Counted from the stretch's first letter, positions 18,007 through 26,538 are shown. The stretch is 51,232 bases of DNA from an uncultured Lysobacterales bacterium (GCA_946886865.1 CAMPJI010000008.1:1-51232), one strand, 5' to 3'. Notes: generated by a model not told the origin, from the sequence alone. Translations and numbers: made by a program.

Positions 18007-18525
18007 TTACCCGCGCGCCGCAGGCTCCCAGACCATGTAGACGTCAGCGCGGGCGTAGTGCGAGCCCGGGCGGGGCGCGGGGTGGTGCACGAAGCCGACG
18101 CTCTCGTAGAGGGCCAGCGCCGGCGCGAGCCGGCTGCTCGATTCCAGGAACAGTTCGCGGCCGCCCAGCGACCGGAACGCGCGCAATGCGCCGTCCATCA
18201 GCGCCCGTCCGATGCCGCGCCCGCGGGCGGACGGATCGACCGCCATCTTGGTCAACTCGTAGACGCCGTCGCCCTCATGCAGCAGGGCCACCGTGCCCAG
18301 CGCACGGCCGCCGGCATCGACGGCGAACAGCACGCGACCGCCGCCGGCCAGGATGTGCGTCTCCGGATCGGACAACACCTCGCGGTCGATGGGTTCGACC
18401 ACGAACCAGCGCTCCAGCCATTCGATGTTCAGGCGCTCGAAATCCGGGCGCCAACGGGGGTCGTAGCCCACCACGCGGAGGTCGGATGCCGGCGCGGTTC
18501 CGGGCGGGGTGGCGGATGTGGTCAT
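18007..18525 (-). CDS. GNAT family N-acetyltransferase
   Basis: 172 aa acetyl-CoA-dependent acyltransferase. The acetyl-CoA pyrophosphate loop is M-A-V-D-P-S-A-R-G-R-G-I-G-R-A-L-M, followed by the C-terminal L-F-L-E-S-S and A-L-A-L-Y-E-S-V-G-F-V. Upstream, F-E-R-L-N-I-E-W-L-E-R-W-F marks a substrate-loop region common in one GNAT subgroup. The ATG at 18525 is the natural domain start. Substrate is unknown. It lies between the GFA gene (28 nt) and dusA (33 nt) in a co-directional cluster. Confidence 0.88.
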   Translation of the reverse strand: MTTSATPPGTAPASDLRVVGYDPRWRPDFERLNIEWLERWFVVEPIDREVLSDPETHILAGGGRVLFAVDAGGRALGTVALLHEGDGVYELTKMAVDPSARGRGIGRALMDGALRAFRSLGGRELFLESSSRLAPALALYESVGFVHHPAPRPGSHYARADVYMVWEPAARG

Positions 18526-18553
18526 GGGCGTGCCGCTGATCGACCGGCTGCGG

Positions 18554-18976
18554 TCAGGACGCCCGCGACAGGCCGGCCAGTGCCGCGGTGGCGGCATCTC
18601 GGTCGGCATCGTCGAAGGGCACGACGCGGGCACCGTCCGGCACGCCGCCGTCCAGGCAACGGGCATTGACGCTGACGCCGTCGGGGTGACTGCGCGGCAC
18701 GTAGAACGGCTTGATCCCGCACGCGCGGCAGAACAGGTGGCGGGCGACGCCGGTGTTGAAGCGGTACTCGACCAGGGCGTCGTGCCCGGCCACCTGGCGG
18801 AACGATGCGGCCGGCACGATCAGGTGCAGGTAGCCGGTCATGCGGCAGATCGAGCAGTTGCAGTCCAGCAGCGTGACCGTCGCGGGCACTTCGACTTCGA
18901 ACCGCACGCGGCCGCAGTGGCACCCGCCGTCTCGTGTCGCGTGGGGGGCGGAGGCCGGGTCGGACAGGGCGGTCAT
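18554..18976 (-). CDS. GFA-family zinc protein
   Basis: 140 aa member of the glutathione-dependent formaldehyde-activating (GFA) / centromere-V-like family. The zinc ligands are all present: G-G-C-H-C-G near residue 18, D-C-N-C-S-I-C and the later F-C-R-A-C-G-I-K-P-F. These small beta-rich zinc proteins may bind glutathione adducts, but most lack an assigned reaction. The start is 4 nt after the stop of the upstream secreted-protein gene. Confidence 0.9.
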   Translation of the reverse strand: MTALSDPASAPHATRDGGCHCGRVRFEVEVPATVTLLDCNCSICRMTGYLHLIVPAASFRQVAGHDALVEYRFNTGVARHLFCRACGIKPFYVPRSHPDGVSVNARCLDGGVPDGARVVPFDDADRDAATAALAGLSRAS

Positions 18977-18980
18977 GGGG

Positions 18981-19577
18981 CTATCGCCCGCCGTCGTCGG
19001 CATCGGCGGGCGTCGGCGCGGGGGCCACGAACCGGCGGGCCGGGTCTTTCGCCTGCTCCGGGAAATCGACTTGCAGCGGGACGTCCAGCAGGATCGGACG
19101 CGCCCAGCGGCGGTAGGTCTCGACGAGCGCGCGCTTGATGCGGTGCAGGTCGGTCGACCCGGCGGGCATGTCGTACGCCTGCAGCACCAGGGCCCAGCCG
19201 GACGCCGCGTCGAAGCGCTCCACCATGTGGCGGCAGGGCCGCCCGCGCTGTTGCGCCACGGCACAGGCCAGGTAGAGATCACCCGGCTGCCAGCCCCCGC
19301 GGTCCAGCAGTTGCAGCGCCATCGCGCGCGGCGCCGCGTGGTAGCGCACCAGTTCGTCGACGAATGCCGCGCGGTACTGGCGTCCGTAGACATTGACGTC
19401 GGCCAGGTACGTGTCCAGCCACACGTCGCCGGTACCGGGCACGCGCGCCTCGACGGGCGCCGCGGGCGCCTGCGCTTGAGGGGCCGGCTGGGCGCCCGCC
19501 GTGACGACCGTCACGCACAGCGCGGCCGCGAGCCCCCACGCACCGATACGCGCCGGCGATGCCGTCGCCGGCCTCAT
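18981..19577 (-). CDS. Secreted protein, paralogue of the 34940-35701 gene
   Basis: 198 aa with a signal peptide (residues ~1-30, ending A-G-A-Q). The conserved core from about 50 to 160 reads D-V-W-L-D-T-Y-L-A-D-V-N-V-Y-G-R-Q-Y-R, L-L-D-R-G-G-W-Q-P-G-D-L-Y-L-A-C-A and a spaced G-R-P-C. The same skeleton occurs in the protein at 34940-35701 (D-A-W-V-D...L-L-D-R-R-G-W-A-P-A-D-V-Y-Y-A-C-A...G-L-P-C), so the two are paralogues. Two conserved Cys could form a disulfide. No named domain is recognised. It overlaps the preceding gene by 4 nt (ATGA). Confidence 0.8.
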   Translation of the reverse strand: MRPATASPARIGAWGLAAALCVTVVTAGAQPAPQAQAPAAPVEARVPGTGDVWLDTYLADVNVYGRQYRAAFVDELVRYHAAPRAMALQLLDRGGWQPGDLYLACAVAQQRGRPCRHMVERFDAASGWALVLQAYDMPAGSTDLHRIKRALVETYRRWARPILLDVPLQVDFPEQAKDPARRFVAPAPTPADADDGGR

Positions 19578-20059
19578 CGCGAAATGGTGAACTTGCCGAA
19601 GGCCACGCCCAGGTCCCAGCCCTCGCCGGTCCCGGCCAGTGCCAGCGAGATATCGCCCTTGGTGACCACCTGCGCCTTGGTCGACTTCACCGCGCCGGCA
19701 TGCGCCTCGGCCGTGGCGTAGGTGCCAAGCACCTCGTCGATGGTGCGGACACCGGAGAACTCGCCGACGCCGTTGTCGATGCGCGACTTGCCGAAACTCA
19801 GCCCGCCACCACGGCTTTCGATCTTCACCGCCATGCGCTGGCCGTTGTCGCAGGTGACCGTGCCGGTCCCGGAGGCGGTCTTGTAGAACACCGACCAGCC
19901 CGCCAGGTCGAAGGTGAGGCGGCAGTCCACGGTGCCCTGGGCGGCTGCCGGCACCAGCGCCATCGCCCCCCACAACGTCGCGCCCAACAGGCCAGCGGCG
20001 AGGCGGCGTGCGGCCCGCGGCGGGTGTCGGATCCCATCGGTCGGGTGTCCCATCTTCAT
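19574..20059 (-). CDS. Secreted hypothetical protein, glycine-rich barrel-like
   Basis: 161 aa. After a basic N-terminus, a signal peptide ends near V-P-A-A-A-Q-G. The mature part alternates short polar and apolar stretches (F-D-L-A-G-W-S-V-F-Y-K-T, G-G-G-L-S-F-G-K-S-R, G-T-Y-A-T-A-E-A-H-A-G) and ends with F-G-K-F-T-I-S-R. The pattern weakly recalls EipA/DUF1134 or SYLF-type lipid-binding proteins; that link is tentative. TGGAG precedes the ATG. First gene of a six-gene minus-strand run ending at ctlX, and overlaps the next gene by 4 nt. Confidence 0.7.
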   Translation of the reverse strand: MKMGHPTDGIRHPPRAARRLAAGLLGATLWGAMALVPAAAQGTVDCRLTFDLAGWSVFYKTASGTGTVTCDNGQRMAVKIESRGGGLSFGKSRIDNGVGEFSGVRTIDEVLGTYATAEAHAGAVKSTKAQVVTKGDISLALAGTGEGWDLGVAFGKFTISR

Positions 20060-20102
20060 CGGTCGACTCCAGCGGAGGCCCGTGCGGCCGGAACGGCGAC
20101 GA

Positions 20103-20142
20103 TAAGCCAGAAAACGCGAAACGGCACCCGCCTGGGTGCCGT
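20103..20142 (-). terminator. Rho-independent terminator
   Basis: ACGGCACCC (20121-20129) pairs with GGGTGCCGT (20134-20142) across a 4-nt loop. On the minus strand the stem is followed by TTCGCGTTTT. It lies just after the stop of the gene at 20175-20630 and ahead of the 20059 gene, so it separates the two minus-strand units. Confidence 0.8.
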
Positions 20143-20174
20143 CCGGTGTCCGCCCAGGACCGTGCGGGCGTGCG

Positions 20175-20630
20175 TCAGTCGCGGTCCCATCCACGGTGGC
20201 GGCGGTCATGGCGACGGTCGCGCCGGTCGTCACGGTCCCAGCGCTTGCGGTCGTGGCGCGGGTCGTAATAGCGGACTTCGCAGCGGCCGTTGTTCTTGCA
20301 GTGGACATTGCGGCTGCCGGGGCCGTTGGCGTAATAGCCGTAGGCGTTCCCATAGGGGGGGCCATTGCGGTACACCACGCGACGCGGTGCGTGGCGGTAG
20401 TAGGTCGGGCGACCCCAACGGTCGCGCACGATCACCAGGCGGTCGTCGTACCCGTAGTTGCCGTGGCGGTAGTACGGCTGGCCGCCGCGGAAGATCACGT
20501 CGGCGACGTCGACGATGATGCGGGCGACATCGTGGCTGCTCTGCGCCTGGGCGGGTGCGGGCGCCAGCGCCGCCATGCCAAGACCCGCGGCGAGGACGAC
20601 CGGGGCAAACCAGCGGGACACGGTGGTCAT
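20175..20630 (-). CDS. Secreted Tyr/Arg-rich basic protein
   Basis: 151 aa. A signal peptide (residues 1-28, ending A-Q-A-Q) precedes D-V-A-R-I-I-V-D-V-A-D-V-I-F-R-G-G-Q-P. The rest is rich in Tyr, Arg, His and Asp, with Y-Y-R-H-G-N-Y-G-Y-D-D-R, V-H-C-K-N-N-G-R-C-E-V-R-Y-Y and a highly charged R-D/R-R repeat tail. AAAGGAGAG is an excellent ribosome site before the ATG at 20630; an upstream in-frame ATG lacks one. The two Cys could form a disulfide. Function unknown. A terminator follows. Confidence 0.72.
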   Translation of the reverse strand: MTTVSRWFAPVVLAAGLGMAALAPAPAQAQSSHDVARIIVDVADVIFRGGQPYYRHGNYGYDDRLVIVRDRWGRPTYYRHAPRRVVYRNGPPYGNAYGYYANGPGSRNVHCKNNGRCEVRYYDPRHDRKRWDRDDRRDRRHDRRHRGWDRD

Positions 20631-20728
20631 CTGCACTCTCCTTTTGTTTTTATCTGCGTGTTCAACGACGCGACCTGCGTCGGCTGACCCTGACCATGAG
20701 GGCGGCGCAATGAACACGCTTTTAACCA

Positions 20729-20740
20729 TTTGCATGCAAA
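20729..20740. promoter_or_regulatory. Perfect 12-bp palindrome upstream of secreted gene
   Basis: TTTGCATGCAAA is a perfect palindrome in an AT-rich stretch about 100 nt upstream of the start of the 20175-20630 gene. An AT-rich promoter-like segment (TTAAAA on the minus strand) overlaps it. It could be an operator for a dimeric regulator. No matching copy was noticed elsewhere in the window. Confidence 0.35.
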
Positions 20741-20786
20741 CGCTTACACCGCGCAGGACGACAGAGTGGCGGTTCAGCCTCGCGCG

Positions 20787-21170
20787 TCAGCCGCCGTACT
20801 GTCCGCCGGCATCCGGATCGCGGTCCTTCGGGTTGTCACCGCTGCCGGGGTCGGTGGTGGTGGCACCGCGTCCGGTGGCCCGAACGTCGGGCCCGCGCTT
20901 GTTGAGAGCGTCGTCGTCATCCACCTCGGCCCTGCGATCGCCCGCTCCGCCGCCGTCGCCCTGGACGCGGTCGTCATCCCGGCTGCGCACGCTGTCGTCA
21001 TCGCTCCGATCACGCCCGGGCTGGTGCGCGACGGCGTCGTTGAGCAGCGCTCGGAACCCGTCCAGACCGCCGGTGGACCGCTCGGCGCCGCGGGACGGAG
21101 GCGCGAAGGACGCGCAGGCCACTGCAGCGATGAGGGCGACGACCAGCGCACGGGGGGCGACAGCGGGCAT
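20787..21170 (-). CDS. Secreted Asp-rich hypothetical protein
   Basis: 127 aa. Residues 1-28 look like a signal peptide (A-L-V-V-A-L-I-A-A-V-A-C-A-S-F-A) with A-C-A-S possibly serving as a weak lipobox. The mature part is strongly acidic and disordered-looking (D-R-S-D-D-D-S-V-R-S-R-D-D-D, then D-N-P-K-D-R-D-P-D-A-G-G), ending Q-Y-G-G. GAGGA lies upstream of the ATG at 21170. The composition suggests divalent-cation or surface interactions, but that is speculation. Confidence 0.6.
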   Translation of the reverse strand: MPAVAPRALVVALIAAVACASFAPPSRGAERSTGGLDGFRALLNDAVAHQPGRDRSDDDSVRSRDDDRVQGDGGGAGDRRAEVDDDDALNKRGPDVRATGRGATTTDPGSGDNPKDRDPDAGGQYGG

Positions 21171-21329
21171 GACGGCATTCCTCGCAAGGGTGGCGTCGAC
21201 CCTAGGACCCGGCGCGATCAATCGACCGTGAACCCGCCCGCCGTCTGCATGACACGCCCACACAAGCCCCGTGGCTGCGCGGTTTCACGGCATGCTGATG
21301 CTGCGCCGCGCCACCGGGGCTGCGCGGCG

Positions 21330-22082
21330 TCAGCGGCCCGCCGCCATGCGCGCGATGCGTGACACGGCGTCCACCCACTCGGCCGCCGATGCGGTGCGCA
21401 CCAGGCGCGGTGCGTCGTGGGCGACATCGGCCAGCGCCTCGTGCGCCCAGGTCGTGTGGTACGGCGTGTGGATGCCCCAGCCGCCCAGTTCCAGCACCGG
21501 CGCGATGTCCGACCGCAGCGAATTGCCGATCATCACGAACGAGGCAGGCGGCAGCCCGAACTCGCCCAACACGCGCGCGTAGGTGCCGGGGTCCTTTTCA
21601 CTGACGATCTCGATGCGGCGGAAGCGGTCGGCCAGGCCGCACTGGCGCACCTTGGCCTCCTGGTGGAACAGGTCGCCCTTGGTGATGAGCACCACGTCGA
21701 AATGTTCGGCGATGGCCTCGACCGCCTCGGGAACCCCCGGCAGCAATTCGACCGGATGCCGAAGCAGGTCCTTGCCCAGGCCGACGATGCGGTGCAGGTC
21801 GACCGCCTGGATCCGCGCATCGGTGATCGCCACGGCCGCCTCCACCATCGACAGCGCCATGCCCTTCACCCCGTAGCCGAATAGGGCGAGGTTGCCTTTC
21901 TCCACCTCGTAGAGGCGCTCGTGCACGCGCGCATCGTGCAGGTCGACGTACGCGCCGACGATGCGCTCGAATTCCGCCTGCGCGGCGTCGAAGTAGTCCT
22001 GGCTGCGCCACAGGGTGTCGTCGGCATCGAAGCCGACCAACCGGACGGGGCCAGAGGGCGGGGAATCGTTCGCAGGGTCCAT
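21330..22082 (-). CDS. HAD-family hydrolase
   Basis: 250 aa phosphatase-like enzyme. Motif I is L-V-G-F-D-A-D-D-T-L-W with nucleophile and acid/base Asp; motif II is V-V-L-I-T-K-G-D; motif III/IV spans V-S-E-K-D-P and F-V-M-I-G-N-S-L-R-S-D-I. A helical cap lies between I and II. Length and architecture fit a soluble small-molecule phosphatase of the HAD-IA type. The ATG at 22082 begins just before the Pro/Ser-rich N-terminus. Substrate unknown. Confidence 0.9.
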   Translation of the reverse strand: MDPANDSPPSGPVRLVGFDADDTLWRSQDYFDAAQAEFERIVGAYVDLHDARVHERLYEVEKGNLALFGYGVKGMALSMVEAAVAITDARIQAVDLHRIVGLGKDLLRHPVELLPGVPEAVEAIAEHFDVVLITKGDLFHQEAKVRQCGLADRFRRIEIVSEKDPGTYARVLGEFGLPPASFVMIGNSLRSDIAPVLELGGWGIHTPYHTTWAHEALADVAHDAPRLVRTASAAEWVDAVSRIARMAAGR

Positions 22083-22273
22083 GGCCACGAGTATGACGCC
22101 CGGCGCCCGGGCCCGGCCTCCGAAAGGACCCGACAACGCAGCGCGCGGCCCCGAAATAACGCGGGCAGCCCGAAGGTCGCCCGCGACGCAGGGGAGCCAC
22201 GCGACGCCGGTCCTCGTCGAACCCGGGCGGTGGCGGACGGGCCCCGCGACCGCGGGACCCGTCGACGGCCGAC

Positions 22274-22657
22274 TTACTCGCCGCCGTCGGTGGCGGCCTC
22301 GGCTTCAACGTCGGCCTCGGCGCCGGTCGGCGCCGGTGCGGTGGCGCCCGCCTGGGCCTTGGCAACGAACGCCTGGTACTCCTGCGGGGTCAGCTGACCG
22401 TCGGCATCGGCGTCGGCCTGGTCGAAGACCTGGGTCAGCGCCGGCACTGCGGCGGATTCGTCCTTGCCGACGTTGCCGTCCTGGTTGGTGTCCACGTCCG
22501 CCCAGCTCATGGCATTGCCCTGCGGGGCCGGTGCCGGCGCGGCGGCCGGGGCCGGCTCGGCCGGCGGCGCGGTCTGGGCCTGGGCGAAGGCGGCCGGCGC
22601 GGCCAGCATCAGCGCGGCGACGGTGGCGAAAGCGGTCTTGCGGGGGGAAAGCGTCAT
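22274..22657 (-). CDS. Secreted EF-hand protein 1
   Basis: 127 aa exported calcium-binding-like protein. A signal peptide (residues 1-25, ending A-F-A-Q-A) is followed by a Pro/Ala-rich linker and two EF-hand loops: D-V-D-T-N-Q-D-G-N-V-G-K-D-E and D-A-D-A-D-G-Q-L-T-P-Q-E, both with Asp/Asn at positions 1, 3 and 5 and Glu at 12. An acidic Ala/Pro tail ends it. AGGAGA precedes the ATG. A second EF-hand protein with the same layout lies at 25783-26241. Confidence 0.85.
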   Translation of the reverse strand: MTLSPRKTAFATVAALMLAAPAAFAQAQTAPPAEPAPAAAPAPAPQGNAMSWADVDTNQDGNVGKDESAAVPALTQVFDQADADADGQLTPQEYQAFVAKAQAGATAPAPTGAEADVEAEAATDGGE

Positions 22658-23013
22658 GGAGTTTCTCCTGGAAAAACCCGGGCCCGGTGGACCCGGTAAG
22701 AAAGACAACCGGGGAAACCCGGTGCGCGGTCTTGTGTGGTGCTTGGTTGCCGCACGTCACCACCCTGCCCCGGCGCGAATGAACCCCTCGCCCCTCGCGG
22801 ATACCCGCATTACGTCCGCTTAACCCCTCCCCTGCCCGGCCGCGCTAGGCAGCGCCGCAAAACGTGCGCGGGTGCGCGTTCCGCCGCCGTTGTGGGCGCA
22901 TCGCGCGCGCGACGGCGCCTGAACGGAACACAACATTTACGTCCGCCGCGACCGGCGACCGTGACGTCGACCCGCGGCGCCGACGCATGCGGCGCGGTGC
23001 GACACGCCTCGCG
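22658..23013. other. Intergenic region upstream of EF-hand gene 1
   Basis: 356 nt between the CPXCG gene stop and the EF-hand gene start, both on the minus strand. The part nearest the EF-hand gene has several short CCGGG/CCCGG repeats able to form small hairpins in a 5' leader. No gene, clear terminator or promoter could be supported. Confidence 0.4.
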
Positions 23014-23205
23014 CTATGTGTCGTTGTCGGTCGCGGCGGTCACCGTGACTTCGCCGTCGGAACCCACGCCCACCACCAGCTCGATGGGCCGGCAACAGAC
23101 CTGGCAGTCCTCCACCATCCGCGCGTCACCACTGGAGGCGTCGACCATCAATGCCAGCGGTTCGCCGCAGTACGGGCAGTGGATGTGGGCCTCGTGCAGC
23201 ATCAC
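23014..23205 (-). CDS. CPXCG-motif zinc-ribbon-like small protein
   Basis: 63 aa. It carries I-H-C-P-Y-C-G-E-P-L and later D-C-Q-V-C-C-R-P-I, the paired Cys knuckles of the 'CPXCG motif-containing cysteine-rich protein' family. These probably bind one zinc ion. The ATG overlaps the stop of the upstream lipoprotein gene as ATGA, suggesting coupled translation. Function of the family is unknown. Confidence 0.85.
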   Translation of the reverse strand: MMLHEAHIHCPYCGEPLALMVDASSGDARMVEDCQVCCRPIELVVGVGSDGEVTVTAATDNDT

Positions 23206-23684
23206 GGCGCCGGTGTCGCGGCGGGCACCAGGGTGATGTCGACGGGCTCACCCGGATTGTGGCTGCGCAGCCGCAGGCGCGCCTCGGTCTGCTCGAGGAT
23301 GTCGACGTTGTAGGCGATCCCCTCCTCGGTCATTTCGATGCGGGTCCCGTCCAGCGCGCGCCACGTGCCGACCATCGGGGGGCTGCCGTCCGGCCCGGCG
23401 ATCTCCAGCCGGCCGTCGCCATTGAACCGGTACGTGGTGCCTTCGGCGACGGCCGAAGACGTCGCTACCACCCAGGTCCGGTCGACGAAGCCCGGCGCGG
23501 GTGCCGCCGCATCGGCGGCTTCGGGCACGGGCACGGTGGCCGTGTCGGTCGAACGCGCCGGCTGCAGCGCCGTGTCGGCGGTGGCCGGTGACGCGGTGTC
23601 CAGCGCGGGCTCGGGTGCGTCGGCCTGGCAGGCGGCCAGCACGAGAGCGGCGGTCAAGGGAATGGCACGGATCGCGATACGCAT
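23202..23684 (-). CDS. Lipoprotein of unknown function
   Basis: 160 aa. The N-terminus R-A-I-P-L-T-A-A-L-V-L-A-A-C-Q gives a lipobox, so the mature protein is probably outer-membrane anchored. After an Ala/Thr/Pro-rich linker, the C-terminal ~75 residues form a beta-rich domain (R-T-W-V-V-A-T-S, T-Y-R-F-N-G-D-G-R-L-E-I, V-G-T-W-R-A-L-D-G-T) resembling META/lipocalin-like folding patterns. CGGAG precedes the ATG at 23684. It overlaps the CPXCG gene by 4 nt. Confidence 0.78.
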   Translation of the reverse strand: MRIAIRAIPLTAALVLAACQADAPEPALDTASPATADTALQPARSTDTATVPVPEAADAAAPAPGFVDRTWVVATSSAVAEGTTYRFNGDGRLEIAGPDGSPPMVGTWRALDGTRIEMTEEGIAYNVDILEQTEARLRLRSHNPGEPVDITLVPAATPAP

Positions 23685-23886
23685 GGCGGGCTCCGGAACG
23701 GGTCGGGCCGCCGAGCGTAGCCACGCCCGCGTGAACACGCCGCGCGCCCACGCGGCCCGTCACGCACCGGTAACCGCGCCGGCGCAAAGCTGGCGGGCGC
23801 GCGGCAGGCGGAGAACAGTCCCCCGGCCGTGCGCCCCGGCTGCGCCGCATGCGTGCCCTGACGTGCAATGAAGGACAGGAGTGCCG

Positions 23887-24384
23887 ATGAAGACCCGACA
23901 CGTATTCAGCACGCCCGACCTCGCCACCGCCACGGCGGTGATGGATGCCGCGCGCGGCGTGGGCATCGAGGATGAGGACCTGCTGCTGGTGGCCCGCTCG
24001 GACATCGAGCTGGAGTCGATTCCGAACGAGCGAAAGGAAGCCGACACCGACTTCATGCCGGCCGCCCTGCGAGGCGCCGGCTACGGCGGTGCGGCGGGGC
24101 TGTTGGCCGGCCTGGTCGCGGTCGTGGTGACGCCCATCGGCCTGACGCTGGCCGGCGCGGCCGCGATGACCGTCGCCGGCGCGATGGTCGGCTGCTGGGC
24201 GTCGGCCCTGGTGGGCTCGTCGCTGCCGGATCCGATCCGTGCCAAATTCGACGCCGAGATCAAGGCCGGCAACATCCTGGTGGTCGTCGATGGCGACAAG
24301 CCGCTGCTGGATGCGGCCACGCCCGCCATGACCGGCGCAGGCGGCCGCCTGCTGCCGTTCGAGGCCCCCAAGGTCATGGCCTGA
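23887..24384 (+). CDS. Stress-protein-like membrane protein with glycine zipper
   Basis: 165 aa. A soluble N-terminal part ([21 protein letters not shown]) precedes a Gly/Ala-rich double hydrophobic segment (about residues 63-110), then a soluble tail with N-I-L-V-V-V-D-G-D. This resembles DUF1269/YflT-like general stress proteins. ATG 23887 is preferred to the upstream GTG because AGGAG lies 5 nt before it. It begins about 200 nt from the divergent lipoprotein gene. Function inferred only. Confidence 0.7.
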   Translation: MKTRHVFSTPDLATATAVMDAARGVGIEDEDLLLVARSDIELESIPNERKEADTDFMPAALRGAGYGGAAGLLAGLVAVVVTPIGLTLAGAAAMTVAGAMVGCWASALVGSSLPDPIRAKFDAEIKAGNILVVVDGDKPLLDAATPAMTGAGGRLLPFEAPKVMA

Positions 24385-24418
24385 CCGTTCCACCCTTTAC
24401 ACCCATGGAGAGGAATCA

Positions 24419-25642
24419 ATGACCCGACCCACGTCCCGACCCGGCGTGCGCCACCCGCTGGCCGCCGCCTGCCTTGCCGTGTTGCTGGCGGCCTGCACCA
24501 CTACGAACGATGCAGCGCCCGCACAGACCGAACCGGCGGCCAACGCCACCGCGGGCAGCGATGACCCGTTCTCCACGACGGAGATCGGGCAGTTCAACGA
24601 GCCCTGGGCGATGACGTTCCTGCCCGACGGCCGCCTGCTGGTCACCGAGAAGCCGGGCACGATGAAACTGGTGTGGCCGGGCGAGACCGCCACGGCCACC
24701 CGCATGGTCGACGTGGCCGGCGTGCCGGAGGTCGACTACGGCGGCCAGGGCGGGCTCGGCGACGTGGTGCTGCACCCCGACTTCGCCCGCAACAACGTCG
24801 TCTACCTGAGCTATGCCGAGGCCGGCGAAGGCGACACCCGCGGCGGCGTGGTCGCGCGCGGCACGCTGTCGCTCACCGCCGACGGCGGCACGTTGTCGGA
24901 TGTCGACGTGATCTGGCGCCAGGTGCCGAAGGTGACCGGGCGCGGCCACTACAGCCACCGCATCGCCTTCGGACCGGACGGCAAGCTGTGGATCAGTTCC
25001 GGTGAGCGCCAGAAGTTCGACCCCGCGCAGGACATGGCGTCCAACCTGGGCAAGATCATCCGCCTCAACGACGACGGCAGCGTGCCGACCGACAACCCGT
25101 TCGCCGACCAGGGCGATGTCGCCGCGCAGGTGTGGTCGCTGGGCCATCGCAACACGCTGGGCCTGGCGTTCGACGCGCAGGGCCGGCTGTGGAACCACGA
25201 GATGGGCCCGGCCGGTGGTGACGAGCTCAACCTGATCGAGCGCGGCGAAAACTACGGCTACCCGGTGGTCTCCAACGGCGACCACTACGACGGCCGCGAC
25301 ATCCCCGACCACGACACCCGTCCGGAATTCAATGCACCGGAAGTCACCTGGTCACCGGTGATCTCGCCGGCCGGTTTCGTCATCTATTCGGGCAACCGCT
25401 TCACCGACTGGCAGGGCGACGGCTTCATCGGCGGCCTGTCGTCGAAGGCGCTGATCCGGGTGGAATTCGACGGCACGTCCGCGCGCGAGGCCGAGCGCTA
25501 CGACATGGGCCAGCGCATCCGCGAGGTCGAGCAGGGCCCCGACGGCGACCTGTGGGTGCTGGAGGACGAGCGCGAAGGCAGCGGCGGCCGACTGCTGCGC
25601 CTGTCACCGCCGGTGGCGAGCAACGCGCCGGCCACCGAGTAA
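24419..25642 (+). CDS. PQQ-dependent aldose sugar dehydrogenase, lipoprotein
   Basis: 407 aa periplasmic six-bladed beta-propeller of the GDH-B/YliI (aldose sugar dehydrogenase) family, oxidising sugars with PQQ. The lipobox is L-A-V-L-L-A-A-C. Family motifs include [11 protein letters not shown], the catalytic-His region [27 protein letters not shown] and [10 protein letters not shown], then the metal/PQQ region [15 protein letters not shown] precedes the ATG. A 13-bp terminator follows. No PQQ biosynthesis genes are in the window. Confidence 0.93.
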   Translation: MTRPTSRPGVRHPLAAACLAVLLAACTTTNDAAPAQTEPAANATAGSDDPFSTTEIGQFNEPWAMTFLPDGRLLVTEKPGTMKLVWPGETATATRMVDVAGVPEVDYGGQGGLGDVVLHPDFARNNVVYLSYAEAGEGDTRGGVVARGTLSLTADGGTLSDVDVIWRQVPKVTGRGHYSHRIAFGPDGKLWISSGERQKFDPAQDMASNLGKIIRLNDDGSVPTDNPFADQGDVAAQVWSLGHRNTLGLAFDAQGRLWNHEMGPAGGDELNLIERGENYGYPVVSNGDHYDGRDIPDHDTRPEFNAPEVTWSPVISPAGFVIYSGNRFTDWQGDGFIGGLSSKALIRVEFDGTSAREAERYDMGQRIREVEQGPDGDLWVLEDEREGSGGRLLRLSPPVASNAPATE

Positions 25643-25684
25643 GCGGTAAGCGCGCGCGGCACCCGGCCGTTATGCGCACGCAAC

Positions 25685-25725
25685 GACGCCCGCCACCTGG
25701 ACCCGGTGGCGGGCGTCTTCATTCG
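25685..25725 (+). terminator. Intrinsic-terminator-like hairpin after the sugar dehydrogenase gene
   Basis: GACGCCCGCCACC (25685-25697) pairs perfectly with GGTGGCGGGCGTC (25705-25717) over a 7-nt loop. A short TTCATT follows on the plus strand. It lies between convergent genes (the sugar dehydrogenase and EF-hand gene 2) and could act for both, though the U-tract is weak. Confidence 0.7.
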
Positions 25726-25782
25726 CGTGGCACGGGCGTTCATTTTTTGCGCGGCACGTACGCCAGTGCGTGGACCGGCCGG

Positions 25783-26241
25783 CTACGCCCCCTCGTCTTC
25801 TTCCTCCGGCTCCGTTTCGAGGCCGGCATCGCTGGACACCGACGCGTCGTATTCGGCCCGGTCGACCTGGCCGTCGCCGTCGCTGTCCATCGCGCCGAAG
25901 CGCGCACTGAACCGGCTGTCCGCCCGGGCTTCGGCCTGGCTGACGCGGCCGTCGCCGTCGGTGTCCAGCGCGGCCCAGGCATCGCCTTCGGCCTGCAGCG
26001 TGGCCCGCGGCATCGGGTCGCTCGGGGGCGGCGCCGGGTTCATGGCATCGACCTCCGGGTCCTCGGGAATCGGGGTGTCGACCACGGGCGGCGGCGCAAC
26101 GTCGGCTTCGTCGAGCGCCTGGGTGGTGCGGTCGGCCTGCACGGCCGGCGCGGCGGTGACGGTGAACAGGGCGGGCGCGGACAGCAGGGCCGCCGCCACG
26201 GCACTGGCGATCAGGCGTCCGTTGGGGGTTTGGCGTTTCAT
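25783..26241 (-). CDS. Secreted EF-hand protein 2
   Basis: 152 aa. Signal peptide (residues ~1-31, A-S-A-V-A-A-A-L-L-S-A-P-A-L-F), then a Pro/Asp-rich linker and two EF-hand loops: D-T-D-G-D-G-R-V-S-Q-A-E and D-S-D-G-D-G-Q-V-D-R-A-E, each with intact calcium-coordinating positions. The tail is acidic (E-P-E-E-E-D-E-G-A). CGGAG precedes the ATG at 26241. It resembles EF-hand protein 1 at 22274 in size and order, probably by old duplication or family expansion. Confidence 0.83.
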   Translation of the reverse strand: MKRQTPNGRLIASAVAAALLSAPALFTVTAAPAVQADRTTQALDEADVAPPPVVDTPIPEDPEVDAMNPAPPPSDPMPRATLQAEGDAWAALDTDGDGRVSQAEARADSRFSARFGAMDSDGDGQVDRAEYDASVSSDAGLETEPEEEDEGA

Positions 26242-26462
26242 GGCGTGCTCCGGTGAACGTGGGAGTGGCAGGGCCAACGGCGCGATGTCGCGGCCGCTGG
26301 CCCCGCCTGCCCGCATTGCGACGGGCACGGTCAGCCTCGACGCGTGTGTGTGTAGGTGCCGTCACCAGCGTTCATGTGTCTGAGCATCCATCCGCCCGCC
26401 TCGCATGACGGGTGCGCTGGCGTGCGATGCGTTCCGGCATCGCTCGCCGCAGCGCGTCACTT

Positions 26463-26538
26463 GTGGGAGCGGCTCCAGCCGCGATCGGCTGGCATACCGT
26501 CCTCATGGAGCGCGGTTCGCGGCTGAAGCCGCTCCTAC
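26463..26538. repeat. Inverted pair of REP-like elements overlapping the amiD stop
   Basis: GTGGGAGCGGCTCCAGCCGC begins at 26463 and its inverted partner occupies 26517-26538, which reads TAGGAGCGGCTTCAGCCGCG on the minus strand. Each arm can form its own GCGGC/GCCGC hairpin, and the two arms can pair with each other. The right unit contains the TAG stop codon of amiD (26535-26537). The same repeat family recurs at 35767-35937. Confidence 0.85.
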
